A stretch of DNA of 64,000 nucleotides from JAFAGX01 sp035623255 (GTDB taxonomy: Bacteria > Acidobacteriota > Terriglobia > Terriglobales > Acidobacteriaceae): positions 33,506 through 97,505 of the forward strand of contig DASPTU010000114.1 in the NCBI GenBank assembly GCA_035623255.1. The letters are read 5' to 3'. Positions 27,143-35,649 of this stretch are shown here, piece by piece (position 1 is the first letter of the stretch; every line of letters begins with the position of its first letter). The position numbers were made by a program, and so were the translations under genes. The notes below the pieces were generated by a model. That model was not told the DNA's origin, made no database searches, and saw only the letters and a program-made list of their open reading frames with translations.

Positions 27143-27631
27143 ATGACAGTACTGACCCGTTGGGACCCGTTCCGTGAGTTCAGTACCTTGCAGGATCGCA
27201 TGAACCGCTTGTTCCGCGATTCGTTTAGCGAGGGCCGGGAAGAAGCCCTTGCCACTGGCGCATTCGCTCCGCCGGTTGACGTCTACGAGGATGAGCACCG
27301 CATCACGTTGAAGATCGAAGTGCCGGGAATCGATGAGAAAGATATCGATGTCCGGGTTGAGAACAACACATTAACCGTGCATGGCGAGAGGAAGTTCGAA
27401 AAGGAAGAGAAGGAAGAGAACTACCGCCGTGTGGAGCGCCAGTATGGCAGCTTCACCCGCAGTTTCACTCTCCCCAACACTGTGGATACCGACAGCGTCT
27501 CGGCTAACTACGAGAAGGGCGTGCTGAAGATCAAGCTGGCGAAGAAAGAGGAAGCCAAGCCGAAGCAGATCAAAGTCAATGTTGGCAGCGATCGCACCTT
27601 GGAAGGCAAGGGAGCCAAGAGCGCGGCGTAA
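27143..27631 (+). CDS. Hsp20 family small heat-shock protein
   Basis: A 162-residue ATP-independent holdase that binds unfolding proteins in the cytoplasm. AAGGAGG (27128-27134) lies eight bases before the ATG at 27143. The alpha-crystallin domain spans about residues 45-140 (VDVYEDEHRITLKIEVPG, then ENNTLTVHGERK, and a GVLKI motif near 125) and is flanked by a short N-terminal RWDPFREF helix and a Lys-rich tail. It has its own promoter and terminator and precedes clpB, its disaggregase partner, by 170 bases. Confidence 0.93.
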   Translation: MTVLTRWDPFREFSTLQDRMNRLFRDSFSEGREEALATGAFAPPVDVYEDEHRITLKIEVPGIDEKDIDVRVENNTLTVHGERKFEKEEKEENYRRVERQYGSFTRSFTLPNTVDTDSVSANYEKGVLKIKLAKKEEAKPKQIKVNVGSDRTLEGKGAKSAA

Positions 27632-27673
27632 GTTGAACACGGAGGACGGGCATTCTCGCCCGCCGAGTTTCAG

Positions 27674-27704
27674 ACGGGAGGTGAATACCTCCCGTTTTTC
27701 TTTT
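27674..27704 (+). terminator. Rho-independent terminator after hsp20
   Basis: ACGGGAGGT (27674-27682) pairs perfectly with ACCTCCCGT (27687-27695) around GAAT and is followed by TTTTTCTTTT. This is a textbook intrinsic terminator, so clpB is transcribed separately. Confidence 0.9.
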
Positions 27705-27744
27705 ATGATTCGGATCGGCCGACGAGGCAAAGTACGACTAAATG

Positions 27745-27767
27745 CTTAGTGGGTGAACCCGACTCAG
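27745..27767. promoter_or_regulatory. Inverted repeat upstream of clpB
   Basis: CTTAGT (27745-27750) and ACTCAG (27762-27767) are inverted with one mismatch, and the bases between contain a second palindrome, GGGT-GA-ACCC (27751-27760). It lies 34 bases before the clpB start and after the hsp20 terminator, as expected for an operator. It is not a standard CIRCE or HAIR element. Confidence 0.4.
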
Positions 27768-27800
27768 TAGAACGATAATCAAGATACTTAGGATTAATTT

Positions 27801-30443
27801 ATGGCAATTCGATGGGACAAGTTCACAGTCAAGGCGCAAGAAGCCGTTCAGCGGGCCAACGAACTCGCCTCAGAACACGGCAATGCCGAACTCATGCCGC
27901 TCCATATTCTGGCGGCGCTGGTCGAAGACATGGAAGGCATCGTCCCGCCGGTGCTCGAAAAGATCGGAGCGGGTCCGCAAGCCATCCTGAACGACGCCTA
28001 CCAGGCGATGGAGCGCCTTCCCAAGGTATCGGGAGCGGCGGCACAGCCTGGTTTGTCGCAAGCGGCGAACCAGTTGCTGGACCGTGCTTTCAAAGAGGCC
28101 GACAACCTTAAAGACGAATACGTTTCCACTGAGCACTTGTTACTCGCGCTGACACAATTAAAGCGCGATTCCGCGCAGGAAATCCTGGTGCGCCATGGAG
28201 CAACCTACGATGCAATTCTTAAGGCACTGACCTCGGTTCGCGGCTCACAGCGGGTTACAGACCAGAATCCTGAAGCCAAATATCAGGCGCTGGAGCGCTA
28301 CGCGCGCGATCTGACGGAATTGGCCAGACGAGGAAAGCTTGATCCGGTCATCGGACGCGATGAAGAAATTCGGCGGGTGGTGCAAGTGCTGTCGCGTCGC
28401 ACAAAGAATAATCCCGTACTGATTGGGGAGCCGGGTGTGGGCAAGACCGCCATTGTCGAAGGCCTTGCACAACGCATCGTCTCGGGTGATGTTCCCGAAG
28501 TCCTGAAAAACAAACGTGTAGTCGCTTTGGATCTTGGAGCCATGCTGGCTGGCGCGAAATACCGTGGGGAATTTGAAGATCGCCTGAAGGCCGTGCTGAA
28601 GGAGATCGAGGATTCCCAAGGCCGGATCATTCTCTTCATTGATGAACTGCATACGCTGGTGGGTGCGGGAGCGGCGGAAGGGGCGATTGACGCCTCCAAT
28701 ATGCTGAAGCCGGCGCTGGCGCGCGGCGAATTGCGTGCGATCGGCGCAACTACCCTGAATGAATACCGCAAACATATCGAGAAAGACGCTGCCCTCGAGC
28801 GCCGATTCCAGATCGTATTTGTTGGGGAACCGAATGTTGAAGACACTATTGCCATCTTGCGCGGCCTGAAAGAGCGCTACGAAGTTCATCATGGTGTTCG
28901 AATCAAAGACTCAGCGATCGTCGCCGCAGCTACGCTTTCACACCGATACATCTCTGACAGATTCCTCCCGGATAAAGCAATCGACTTGATCGACGAAGCC
29001 GCGGCTTCGCTTCGTATCCAGATCGACTCGATGCCGACCGAGATCGATCAACTCGAGCGCCGGGCGACCCAGCTGGAAATTGAAAAGCAGGCGCTGAAGA
29101 AAGAAGACGATCCGAACTCGAAGGAACGGTTGCAAACGATCGACAGGGAACTGGCCGAGATACGTGAGAGAGCGACCGCCCTGAAAACCCGGTGGAAGCA
29201 GGAAAAAGATTTAATTGCGCAAACTCGCGCACTGAAAGAGAAACTCGAGCAGCTCAAAATCGAGGAGCAGGCAGAGGAGCGCAAGGGGAACCTGCAGCGC
29301 GTCGCCGAGATCCGTTACGGCTTGATCCGGCAGACCCAAGAGCAACTAAAGACTCTTACCGCGCAACTGGAGCGCCTTGGGGCCCAACGAATGTTGAAAG
29401 AAGAGGTCGACGAAGAGGACGTAGCCCGGATTGTCTCCAAGTGGACCGGAATTCCGGTTTCCAAGATGCTCGAAGGCGAAGTAAAGAAGCTCATCAACAT
29501 GGAAGACCGGCTGCGCCAGCGAGTGGTTGGACAGGACACCGCGCTGGAACGGGTCTCGAATGCAATTCGACGTTCGCGGGCGGGCCTCAGTGATCCCAAG
29601 CGGCCTATCGGTTCGTTCATTTTTCTTGGGCCAACCGGGGTTGGGAAGACAGAACTGGCCCGTGCTTTGGCCGAATTTCTCTTCGATGACGAACACTCCT
29701 TGATCCGCATCGATATGTCGGAGTATATGGAGAAACATGCTGTTTCGCGGCTGATTGGCGCGCCTCCGGGCTATGTCGGTTATGAAGAAGGTGGTCAGCT
29801 GACCGAGCAGGTTCGGCGTCGGCCATACGCCGTGATCCTGTTCGATGAGATCGAGAAGGCTCATCCAGACGTATTTAACATCCTCCTGCAGATCATGGAC
29901 GATGGTCGTCTGACCGACGGCCAGGGCCGGACGGTTGATTTCCGCAATGCAGTTATCATCATGACCTCGAACATCGGCTCGGTTTACCTCCAGGCTGACA
30001 AGATGCGGACGGCGGAAGATTTTGCCGAAGCAACGAAGTTGGTCATGGAAGCTTTGCACGCCAACTTCAAACCGGAGTTTCTTAACCGGGTGGATGACAT
30101 CATCGTGTTCAATCCGCTCGGCAGAGAGCAACTGGTCAAGATCATCGACTTGCGGCTGGAAGATGTCCGGCGATTGCTGGCGGAACGCAAGATTTCTGTC
30201 GAGCTGACCGATGCAGCCCGCGAGCTATTGTTCACGGAGGGTTTTGATCCAGCCTTTGGCGCAAGGCCGTTGAAGCGCGCCATCCAGAGATTAGTGCAGG
30301 ATCCTCTGGCGATGAAGATTCTGGACGGCGAGATCCTGCATGGCGATCACGTCATTGTGGACGCCGATAAGCGTACCGGCAAGATGAAGTTCGAACTAAG
30401 TCGGCATACGCCCGCGAAGGAACCGGCCAGAGCTAGGAAGTAA
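27801..30443 (+). CDS. clpB: ClpB protein disaggregase
   Basis: An 880-residue AAA+ hexameric ATPase that pulls polypeptides from aggregates with DnaK help. The domain order is complete: Clp N-domain (about 1-145), first AAA+ (Walker A GEPGVGKT near residue 213, Walker B LFIDELH), coiled-coil middle domain (about 405-535), second AAA+ (GPTGVGKT near 614, [11 protein letters not shown]), and the C-terminal D2-small domain. The middle domain distinguishes it from ClpA and ClpC. The start follows AGGA after seven bases. The candidate operator upstream and the neighbouring hsp20 point to heat-shock control. Confidence 0.97.
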   Translation: MAIRWDKFTVKAQEAVQRANELASEHGNAELMPLHILAALVEDMEGIVPPVLEKIGAGPQAILNDAYQAMERLPKVSGAAAQPGLSQAANQLLDRAFKEADNLKDEYVSTEHLLLALTQLKRDSAQEILVRHGATYDAILKALTSVRGSQRVTDQNPEAKYQALERYARDLTELARRGKLDPVIGRDEEIRRVVQVLSRRTKNNPVLIGEPGVGKTAIVEGLAQRIVSGDVPEVLKNKRVVALDLGAMLAGAKYRGEFEDRLKAVLKEIEDSQGRIILFIDELHTLVGAGAAEGAIDASNMLKPALARGELRAIGATTLNEYRKHIEKDAALERRFQIVFVGEPNVEDTIAILRGLKERYEVHHGVRIKDSAIVAAATLSHRYISDRFLPDKAIDLIDEAAASLRIQIDSMPTEIDQLERRATQLEIEKQALKKEDDPNSKERLQTIDRELAEIRERATALKTRWKQEKDLIAQTRALKEKLEQLKIEEQAEERKGNLQRVAEIRYGLIRQTQEQLKTLTAQLERLGAQRMLKEEVDEEDVARIVSKWTGIPVSKMLEGEVKKLINMEDRLRQRVVGQDTALERVSNAIRRSRAGLSDPKRPIGSFIFLGPTGVGKTELARALAEFLFDDEHSLIRIDMSEYMEKHAVSRLIGAPPGYVGYEEGGQLTEQVRRRPYAVILFDEIEKAHPDVFNILLQIMDDGRLTDGQGRTVDFRNAVIIMTSNIGSVYLQADKMRTAEDFAEATKLVMEALHANFKPEFLNRVDDIIVFNPLGREQLVKIIDLRLEDVRRLLAERKISVELTDAARELLFTEGFDPAFGARPLKRAIQRLVQDPLAMKILDGEILHGDHVIVDADKRTGKMKFELSRHTPAKEPARARK

Positions 30444-30497
30444 CCTGATTAAAGCAGCGCGATGCACTGTGCGGTGCGCTTGGACGTGCGACAACAA

Positions 30498-31382
30498 TTA
30501 GGCTGCAGATGCGCCCTTTACTTCTATTCCCGCCCATTTTTCAAGCAGGGTGAGGGTGGCGGCGTAGTCCTGGTTTTCGTGGCCGTCCTCAGTGGCCATG
30601 TCATAGATCTCCTCAACGGTTTCGAGCCCGGGTAGTTTGACGCGTGCTTCCTTCGCGGCCTCGAGCGCCAGGCGAATGTCTTTCTGCATGAGGCGGAGTG
30701 GAAAATTTGGAGAGAAATCCCGCTTGAGCACGAAGGGCGCCTTATAGTCCACGACGCCTGAGCGAACCATTGATGCTTCGATCAGCGGCAGCAAGGTTTC
30801 TGCATCAACGCCAAGCTTGGTGGCGAGAGTGAGTGCTTCGGCGAAGCCTTCATAGATCAATGCAATTTGTAAGTTCATGGCCAGCTTGGCAGCCTGCCCT
30901 TTGCCGGTTTCGCCCATGCGAAAGAACTTCTTGCCCGTGGACGCGAATAGCGGCTTCAGGGTCTCGATCGCGGACTCTTCTCCGCCTACGATAAAGATAA
31001 GCGTACCGCTCTCCGCGCCGGCTTTAGATCCGGTCATTGGCGCGTCCACCCATTCAACTCCCTTACTACGCACTTGCTCAGCAAACTGGCGCGTCGCAGA
31101 AGGTGAAATCGTACTGGAATCTACAATGATTTGCCCCGGAGACAACGACTCATTCACGCCTTGAGCTCCAAAAACAACGCCCTCGACGGCTTTTGTGTCC
31201 GAAACACAAAGCCACACCACTTCGGCATCTCGAGCCGCTTCCGCCGGACTGGCTGCGGTATGCGCGCCGTCCACATTTTTGCCAGTGCTGCGGTTCCACA
31301 CCGTAACCTGGTGACCAGCTTTGACCAAATTTGACGCCATTGGGCGCCCCATGATTCCCAATCCTAAAAAAGCGACTCGCAT
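30498..31382 (-). CDS. 3-hydroxyisobutyrate dehydrogenase-like NAD(P) oxidoreductase
   Basis: The ATG at 31382 follows AGGAGA. The 294 residues begin with the dinucleotide-binding motif FLGLGIMGRPMA, with TVWNRS after the second strand, and contain the substrate-binding DAPMTGSKAGAE and the catalytic lysine segment GQAAKLAMNL (about residue 170). This is the beta-hydroxyacid dehydrogenase family (3-hydroxyisobutyrate, tartronate semialdehyde or succinic semialdehyde reductases). The glycerate 2-kinase 1.1 kb away makes a tartronate semialdehyde reductase role attractive but unproven. The gene is convergent with clpB. Confidence 0.87.
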   Translation of the reverse strand: MRVAFLGLGIMGRPMASNLVKAGHQVTVWNRSTGKNVDGAHTAASPAEAARDAEVVWLCVSDTKAVEGVVFGAQGVNESLSPGQIIVDSSTISPSATRQFAEQVRSKGVEWVDAPMTGSKAGAESGTLIFIVGGEESAIETLKPLFASTGKKFFRMGETGKGQAAKLAMNLQIALIYEGFAEALTLATKLGVDAETLLPLIEASMVRSGVVDYKAPFVLKRDFSPNFPLRLMQKDIRLALEAAKEARVKLPGLETVEEIYDMATEDGHENQDYAATLTLLEKWAGIEVKGASAA

Positions 31383-31575
31383 ACTTTCTCCTGCCAATGA
31401 TTGAACCCCAGAACATGAATTAGAACTGAGGATACCAACATGGTCAAGCAATCACGCAACTGTTTGGCTTAGAATAAAGGCAACTCTGCCGGATTGCTGT
31501 CCATCTGAGACGCGGACGAAACTTCATAGTGGCCGGCAGGAGTTATGAAGTTGGCTCGAGCGTACCGATCCCCCG

Positions 31576-32469
31576 ATGTTAAAAGCGAGCCTTAAGAATC
31601 CTGCTCTTCGCAAACGTGCCCGGGCCTTCGGGCGCCTGGTACGTCACTCTGCGGTTAGCCCTCGAACTGGAGAGACGCACAAACCGAAGCTGGTAACCAA
31701 CGGTCAAATGGGCGTTACTTTCATTGGACACGCCAGTTTCTTCCTACAGATTGGTGGCCAGAACGTTGTTATCGATCCCAACTTTGCGCGGTGGCTTTTT
31801 GTTTTGAAGCGGTTGCGTAAACCTGGTATTCAGCTTCGGGACCTGCCTGGAATCGACGCCGTCCTGGTTACACACGCGCACTTTGACCATTTGCATCGCC
31901 CTTCACTCCGGGCTATCGCCCAGCATGCTCTTAGACGAGGGAAGGCGCCGGTCATTGTGGTCCCCACTCACGTGTTAGATTTGGTTTCAGACCTTGGTTT
32001 CAGCGATGTTGTCGAGCTGGATTGGTGGAATAACTATCGCCATCGCGGTCTTACGATCACCCATGTGCCGTCACGACATTGGGGGGCGCGGATTCTCAAG
32101 GATTCGCACCGCGGGTACGGTGGCTACGTACTTCGTGCCGGACGGCACTCGGTTTACCACGCCGGTGACACGGCATATTTTCCAGGTTTCCGCGAAATCG
32201 GCAGCCGTCTCGCGCCTGAGCTTGCCCTGCTGCCAATCGGCGCGTACAACCCGCCGTCTTTTCGTAACGTACACGCTGATCCGGCTGACGCGACCCGGGC
32301 CTTCCTCGATTTGAACGCGCGTTGGATGGTTCCCATGCACTATGGAACTTTCCGCTTGTCCCACGAACCCATTGACGAGCCATTACAGCTTTTGGAGCGG
32401 GAAGCAAGGGCGGCTGGGATTGAAGACCGCGTGCTCGTGCTGGAAGAGGGCATAACGCAGTTCTTTTAA
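31576..32469 (+). CDS. Metallo-beta-lactamase-fold hydrolase (NAPE-PLD/UlaG-like)
   Basis: A 297-residue MBL-fold protein. It shows FIGHASFFLQIGG, the metal-binding THAHFDHLH (about 97-105), a late AGDTAYFP with metal Asp, and PMHYGTF near residue 255. This pattern fits the L-ascorbate-6-phosphate lactonase/NAPE-PLD-like branch. No signal peptide is seen, so a cytoplasmic enzyme is expected; the substrate is unknown. The gene ends nine bases from the convergent glycerate kinase stop. Confidence 0.85.
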   Translation: MLKASLKNPALRKRARAFGRLVRHSAVSPRTGETHKPKLVTNGQMGVTFIGHASFFLQIGGQNVVIDPNFARWLFVLKRLRKPGIQLRDLPGIDAVLVTHAHFDHLHRPSLRAIAQHALRRGKAPVIVVPTHVLDLVSDLGFSDVVELDWWNNYRHRGLTITHVPSRHWGARILKDSHRGYGGYVLRAGRHSVYHAGDTAYFPGFREIGSRLAPELALLPIGAYNPPSFRNVHADPADATRAFLDLNARWMVPMHYGTFRLSHEPIDEPLQLLEREARAAGIEDRVLVLEEGITQFF

Positions 32470-32478
32470 AGACGGCCC

Positions 32479-33807
32479 TCAATACCCCAGCAAAATTCGC
32501 AAATCCCTCAGATTATTACCGGTCGGTCCTGTTACCAGCGTGTCGCCAAGCGCGTGGAAAAACGGATACGCATCAAATCCCTTCAAGTGTTTCTCTGCGT
32601 CCAGCCCGCACGAACGCCCACGATTCAACGTTGTTCCATCTGCAATTGCCCCTGCCGCCACACTATTCCCGTCAACTCCATCACTACCGGCACTGAGGAC
32701 CGTAATGTTTTCGCCCGCAACCCGGATTGCACAGCCCAGTGCAAATTGCTGATTTCGGCCACCCAGTCCAGGGTTCGTAACCTTCACGGTGACTTCGCCG
32801 CCTGACAGCAGACACACACGGTCGAATTTTGCTCGCAGTTCACGTAATCGGCCAAGAAGATAATCCGCAGCCCTGACATAGTCCCAGTCGTCACAGGTGT
32901 TGTCCACCGTTACGGCAAAGCCATTTTTCTCTGCCTCAGCTTGCGCGGCCACGAGCAACGAAACGTTGGACAGTATTGTCCACCAGCGGCTGTAGTGAAA
33001 CGCGGGATCATCGGACTTCGGGGTCTCCTCCAAGCTGCGGGTCTGAAAAATCGTGCGAACCGACTCGGGAAATTGTCCCAGCATGGCGTGCTCGGCCGCA
33101 ATTCTGTAACAGTCTTCGACCGAAGTTGAATCCGGCATGGTGGGACCGGAAGCCAAGGCATCAGGGGTGTTGTCGGGGACGTCAGAAATCAGAAGTGAAA
33201 CTTGTCTTGCGGGATAGGCGGTTTGAGCCATTCTACCGCCCTTGACGGCGGACAAGTGCTTCCGAATCGCGTTCATCTGCGCGATTGGCGCGCCAGAGTG
33301 GACAAGCACACCATAGGTTGTGATCAGGTCTTCAAGCGAAATCTGCTCGTCAAGGGGCTTCTCGACGATAGACGACCCACCTCCGCTGAGCATGAAGATT
33401 ACTAGCGAATGTTGGTTGCGTGCGCCAAGCGATTTGAGTATCGCTTCTGCTGCACGGATCGACTCCTGATTGGGAGTGGGATGGCCTCCACGGAAATAAC
33501 GGAACCCATGCAACTGCGCACCGGGGTCAACACTGGTCGCAATGATTCCCTCAAAACGGTCGCCGGCCTGCATTTGCAAAGCACTGGCCATCGTGTGGGC
33601 GGCTTTGCCAATCGAAACTACAAAGACCCGCTGATAGGACGAGAGGTCATAAAGATCATCGCAAATGCGCAACACGCCACGCTCGCAATGGAGATTGCGC
33701 TCGAAAGCATGCTCAATTCTGGCCTCAGCCAGAGCGCGCTCAAACAATCGCCTTACCATTGCACGCATGGCCTTAGCCAATTGCTGATGATCTACATCGC
33801 GGGACAT
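32479..33807 (-). CDS. Glycerate 2-kinase (GckA/TtuD, MOFRL family)
   Basis: Phosphorylates D-glycerate to 2-phosphoglycerate. The ATG at 33807 is preferred over the TTG at 33849 since it fits the family N-terminus (QQLAKAMRAMVRRLFERAL) and a TATAAT ends seven bases before it. The 442 residues carry VSIGKAAHTMA, FMLSGGGSSIVEKP, MNAIRKHLSAVKGGRMA and the C-terminal MOFRL signature with SAGSDGVDGNS. With the nearby beta-hydroxyacid dehydrogenase it could form a tartronate semialdehyde/glycerate route, by inference. It lacks a Shine-Dalgarno, so a leaderless message is possible. Confidence 0.9.
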   Translation of the reverse strand: MSRDVDHQQLAKAMRAMVRRLFERALAEARIEHAFERNLHCERGVLRICDDLYDLSSYQRVFVVSIGKAAHTMASALQMQAGDRFEGIIATSVDPGAQLHGFRYFRGGHPTPNQESIRAAEAILKSLGARNQHSLVIFMLSGGGSSIVEKPLDEQISLEDLITTYGVLVHSGAPIAQMNAIRKHLSAVKGGRMAQTAYPARQVSLLISDVPDNTPDALASGPTMPDSTSVEDCYRIAAEHAMLGQFPESVRTIFQTRSLEETPKSDDPAFHYSRWWTILSNVSLLVAAQAEAEKNGFAVTVDNTCDDWDYVRAADYLLGRLRELRAKFDRVCLLSGGEVTVKVTNPGLGGRNQQFALGCAIRVAGENITVLSAGSDGVDGNSVAAGAIADGTTLNRGRSCGLDAEKHLKGFDAYPFFHALGDTLVTGPTGNNLRDLRILLGY

Positions 33808-33858
33808 GCGCAGGATTATAGAGGTTTCCAGTGCGTGGCTTGGCTGCAAGCGGTTGGA

Positions 33859-34521
33859 CTAGTCCCTGCTCTTAATCACGTCTCGCACCCACTGTTCGAT
33901 GCCCTCCCGCAACTCCCGCAAACGGCCTGCGAAGAAATGATCGGCACCTTCAATCCACACCATCTTCTTTGGTTCCGGAACTGACTCGACCAGTTGCCTC
34001 AGCAACCGGGGAGCGGCGAATTGGTCGCGGGTGCCGCTTACGAACAGCTTCGGCTTGGTGCAGTTTTGCAGAAAGCTGAGATCATAGACGCGCTCATCGG
34101 CAGGTACGACCGGCAGCCCCAAGCCAATTACTGCCATCACACGGTCGTCTGGACATGCCGCCTGCAGCCCCATTACAGCCCCGAACGAAAATCCTGCAAG
34201 AAACATGGGGAGGCGAAAGTTGCCATCCATCCAATCGAGCGCGGCGCGGACATCGTCGACTTCGCCGACGCCATTATCGTGCTCGCCGTGGCTCAAACCG
34301 GTGCTGCGAAAATTGAAGCGTAGAACCGGGAAGCCGAAGCTGTTCAACGCCTTCATTGTGTGAAACACGACCTTGTTGTGGAATGTTCCGCCATAAAGCG
34401 GATGGGGATGACACACAATTGCCGCGCGAGTCGGGTTTTCCGTGCCCTGGTTGAGCAGTGCTTCAAGCCGTCCCGCCGGACCATCGATGAAAAGAGACCG
34501 GATCGTGGAGTTTTCCACCAC
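33859..34521 (-). CDS. Alpha/beta hydrolase of the COG2945-like group
   Basis: A compact 220-residue alpha/beta hydrolase. The nucleophile elbow is GFSFGAVMG (Ser about residue 104); FVSGTRDQFAAP carries the acid region and GADHFFAGR the catalytic His (about residue 193). The N-terminal HPHPLYGGTFHNKVV is typical of small hydrolases sometimes annotated as dienelactone hydrolase-like. It starts with GTG (34521 or the adjacent 34518). It sits 51 bases upstream of the glycerate kinase on the same strand, and is divergent from the M20 gene. The substrate cannot be named. Confidence 0.82.
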   Translation of the reverse strand: MVENSTIRSLFIDGPAGRLEALLNQGTENPTRAAIVCHPHPLYGGTFHNKVVFHTMKALNSFGFPVLRFNFRSTGLSHGEHDNGVGEVDDVRAALDWMDGNFRLPMFLAGFSFGAVMGLQAACPDDRVMAVIGLGLPVVPADERVYDLSFLQNCTKPKLFVSGTRDQFAAPRLLRQLVESVPEPKKMVWIEGADHFFAGRLRELREGIEQWVRDVIKSRD

Positions 34522-34609
34522 GCCACCACAGTAACAAACTTCACGGCATCCGTGCCCGCAGCCAGGGCGGATGGTGTTCGCCCGGCGATTGCTGGTTTAT
34601 GCTCTAACC

Positions 34610-35608
34610 ATGGACGTCGTCTCCTTTACCCGTCAACTGGTAGACATTGAATCGATTAGTGGCAACGAAGGTCGGGTCGGAGATTTTCTGCATGCAGAAC
34701 TTGCCCGTCTTGGTTATCGATCCAGCAAAATGCCGGTTGATGGCAATCGCTGCAACGTCTTCGCAACATCGGCGCAGCAGCCGAATCCAGCGATCGTGCT
34801 CTCCACCCACATGGACACTGTCCCTCCATTCATACCCTCATCAGAAGACATGACGCGAATCTACGGCCGTGGTTCGTGCGACGCCAAGGGAATCATTGCA
34901 GCCCAGATCGCAGCAGCAGAGCGTCTTCGCAGCGAAGGAATCTACGTTGGCTTGCTTTTTGTCGCGGGCGAAGAAAGAGATAGTCAAGGAGCAAAAATAG
35001 CGAATCAGCGAGCTCCCGGAAGCAGGTTTCTTATTAATGGCGAGCCCACGGAGAATCGGCTCGCCACGGCCTCGAAGGGCACTCTACGCGTGGAACTGAT
35101 CGCTCAGGGTCGCATGGCTCATTCGGCCTATCCGGAGCTTGGCGAATCGGCGATTGACAAGCTGCTCGAGGCCCTGAATCGCTTGCGCGCACTGAAGCTG
35201 CCATCCGACCCCGACGTGGGCCCCTGCACTCTGAACGTCGGCGTCATTGAGGGGGGCCGTGCGCCAAATGTTATTCCGGACTATGCTCGCGCACAACTCT
35301 TGTATCGGCTGGTCGGGCCGTCCGAGCAGCTGCGGAAAGATATTGAACGAGTGGTTTCGAGCCTGGCACGCGTCGAGTTCATCCTGGAGATCCCTTATGT
35401 CCGGCTGCGTACCCTGGATGGGCTGCCGAGTATGGTCGCGGCATTCACTACAGATATCCCTTGGCTTACGAACTGGGGCACTCCATTACTGGTCGGACCG
35501 GGATCCATTCACGTCGCACATACGGAAGGTGAATACATCGAGAAGACGCAATTACAGCAGGCGGTCGACCTATACTGCGCGATCGCGAGACGGCTCTCGA
35601 GTTCTTAA
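34610..35608 (+). CDS. M20-family peptidase/deacylase (ArgE/DapE-like)
   Basis: The start at 34610 (MDVVSFTRQLVDIESISGNEG) fits the family; TATGCT ends six bases before it. The 332 residues have the zinc-site motifs STHMDTVPPF and GRGSCDAKG, the VAGEERDSQG acidic pair, and the dimerisation-domain TLNVGVIEGGRAPNVIPDYA. The final metal His is in VGPGSIHVAHTEGEYI. M20 enzymes hydrolyse N-acyl amino acids or small peptides. No lysine or arginine biosynthesis gene is adjacent, so ArgE or DapE is not assigned. Confidence 0.86.
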   Translation: MDVVSFTRQLVDIESISGNEGRVGDFLHAELARLGYRSSKMPVDGNRCNVFATSAQQPNPAIVLSTHMDTVPPFIPSSEDMTRIYGRGSCDAKGIIAAQIAAAERLRSEGIYVGLLFVAGEERDSQGAKIANQRAPGSRFLINGEPTENRLATASKGTLRVELIAQGRMAHSAYPELGESAIDKLLEALNRLRALKLPSDPDVGPCTLNVGVIEGGRAPNVIPDYARAQLLYRLVGPSEQLRKDIERVVSSLARVEFILEIPYVRLRTLDGLPSMVAAFTTDIPWLTNWGTPLLVGPGSIHVAHTEGEYIEKTQLQQAVDLYCAIARRLSSS

Positions 35609-35649
35609 CTTGGAGGAATTGCTAACCACTGGCACGATACACTTAAGGG

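Noticed and set aside
29346..30131. Open frame of 261 codons on the minus strand
   Set aside because: Antisense to clpB, no support.
35625..35645. TGGCACG resembling the -24 part of a sigma-54 promoter before the DUF255 gene
   Set aside because: The matching -12 GC dinucleotide is absent at the required distance.
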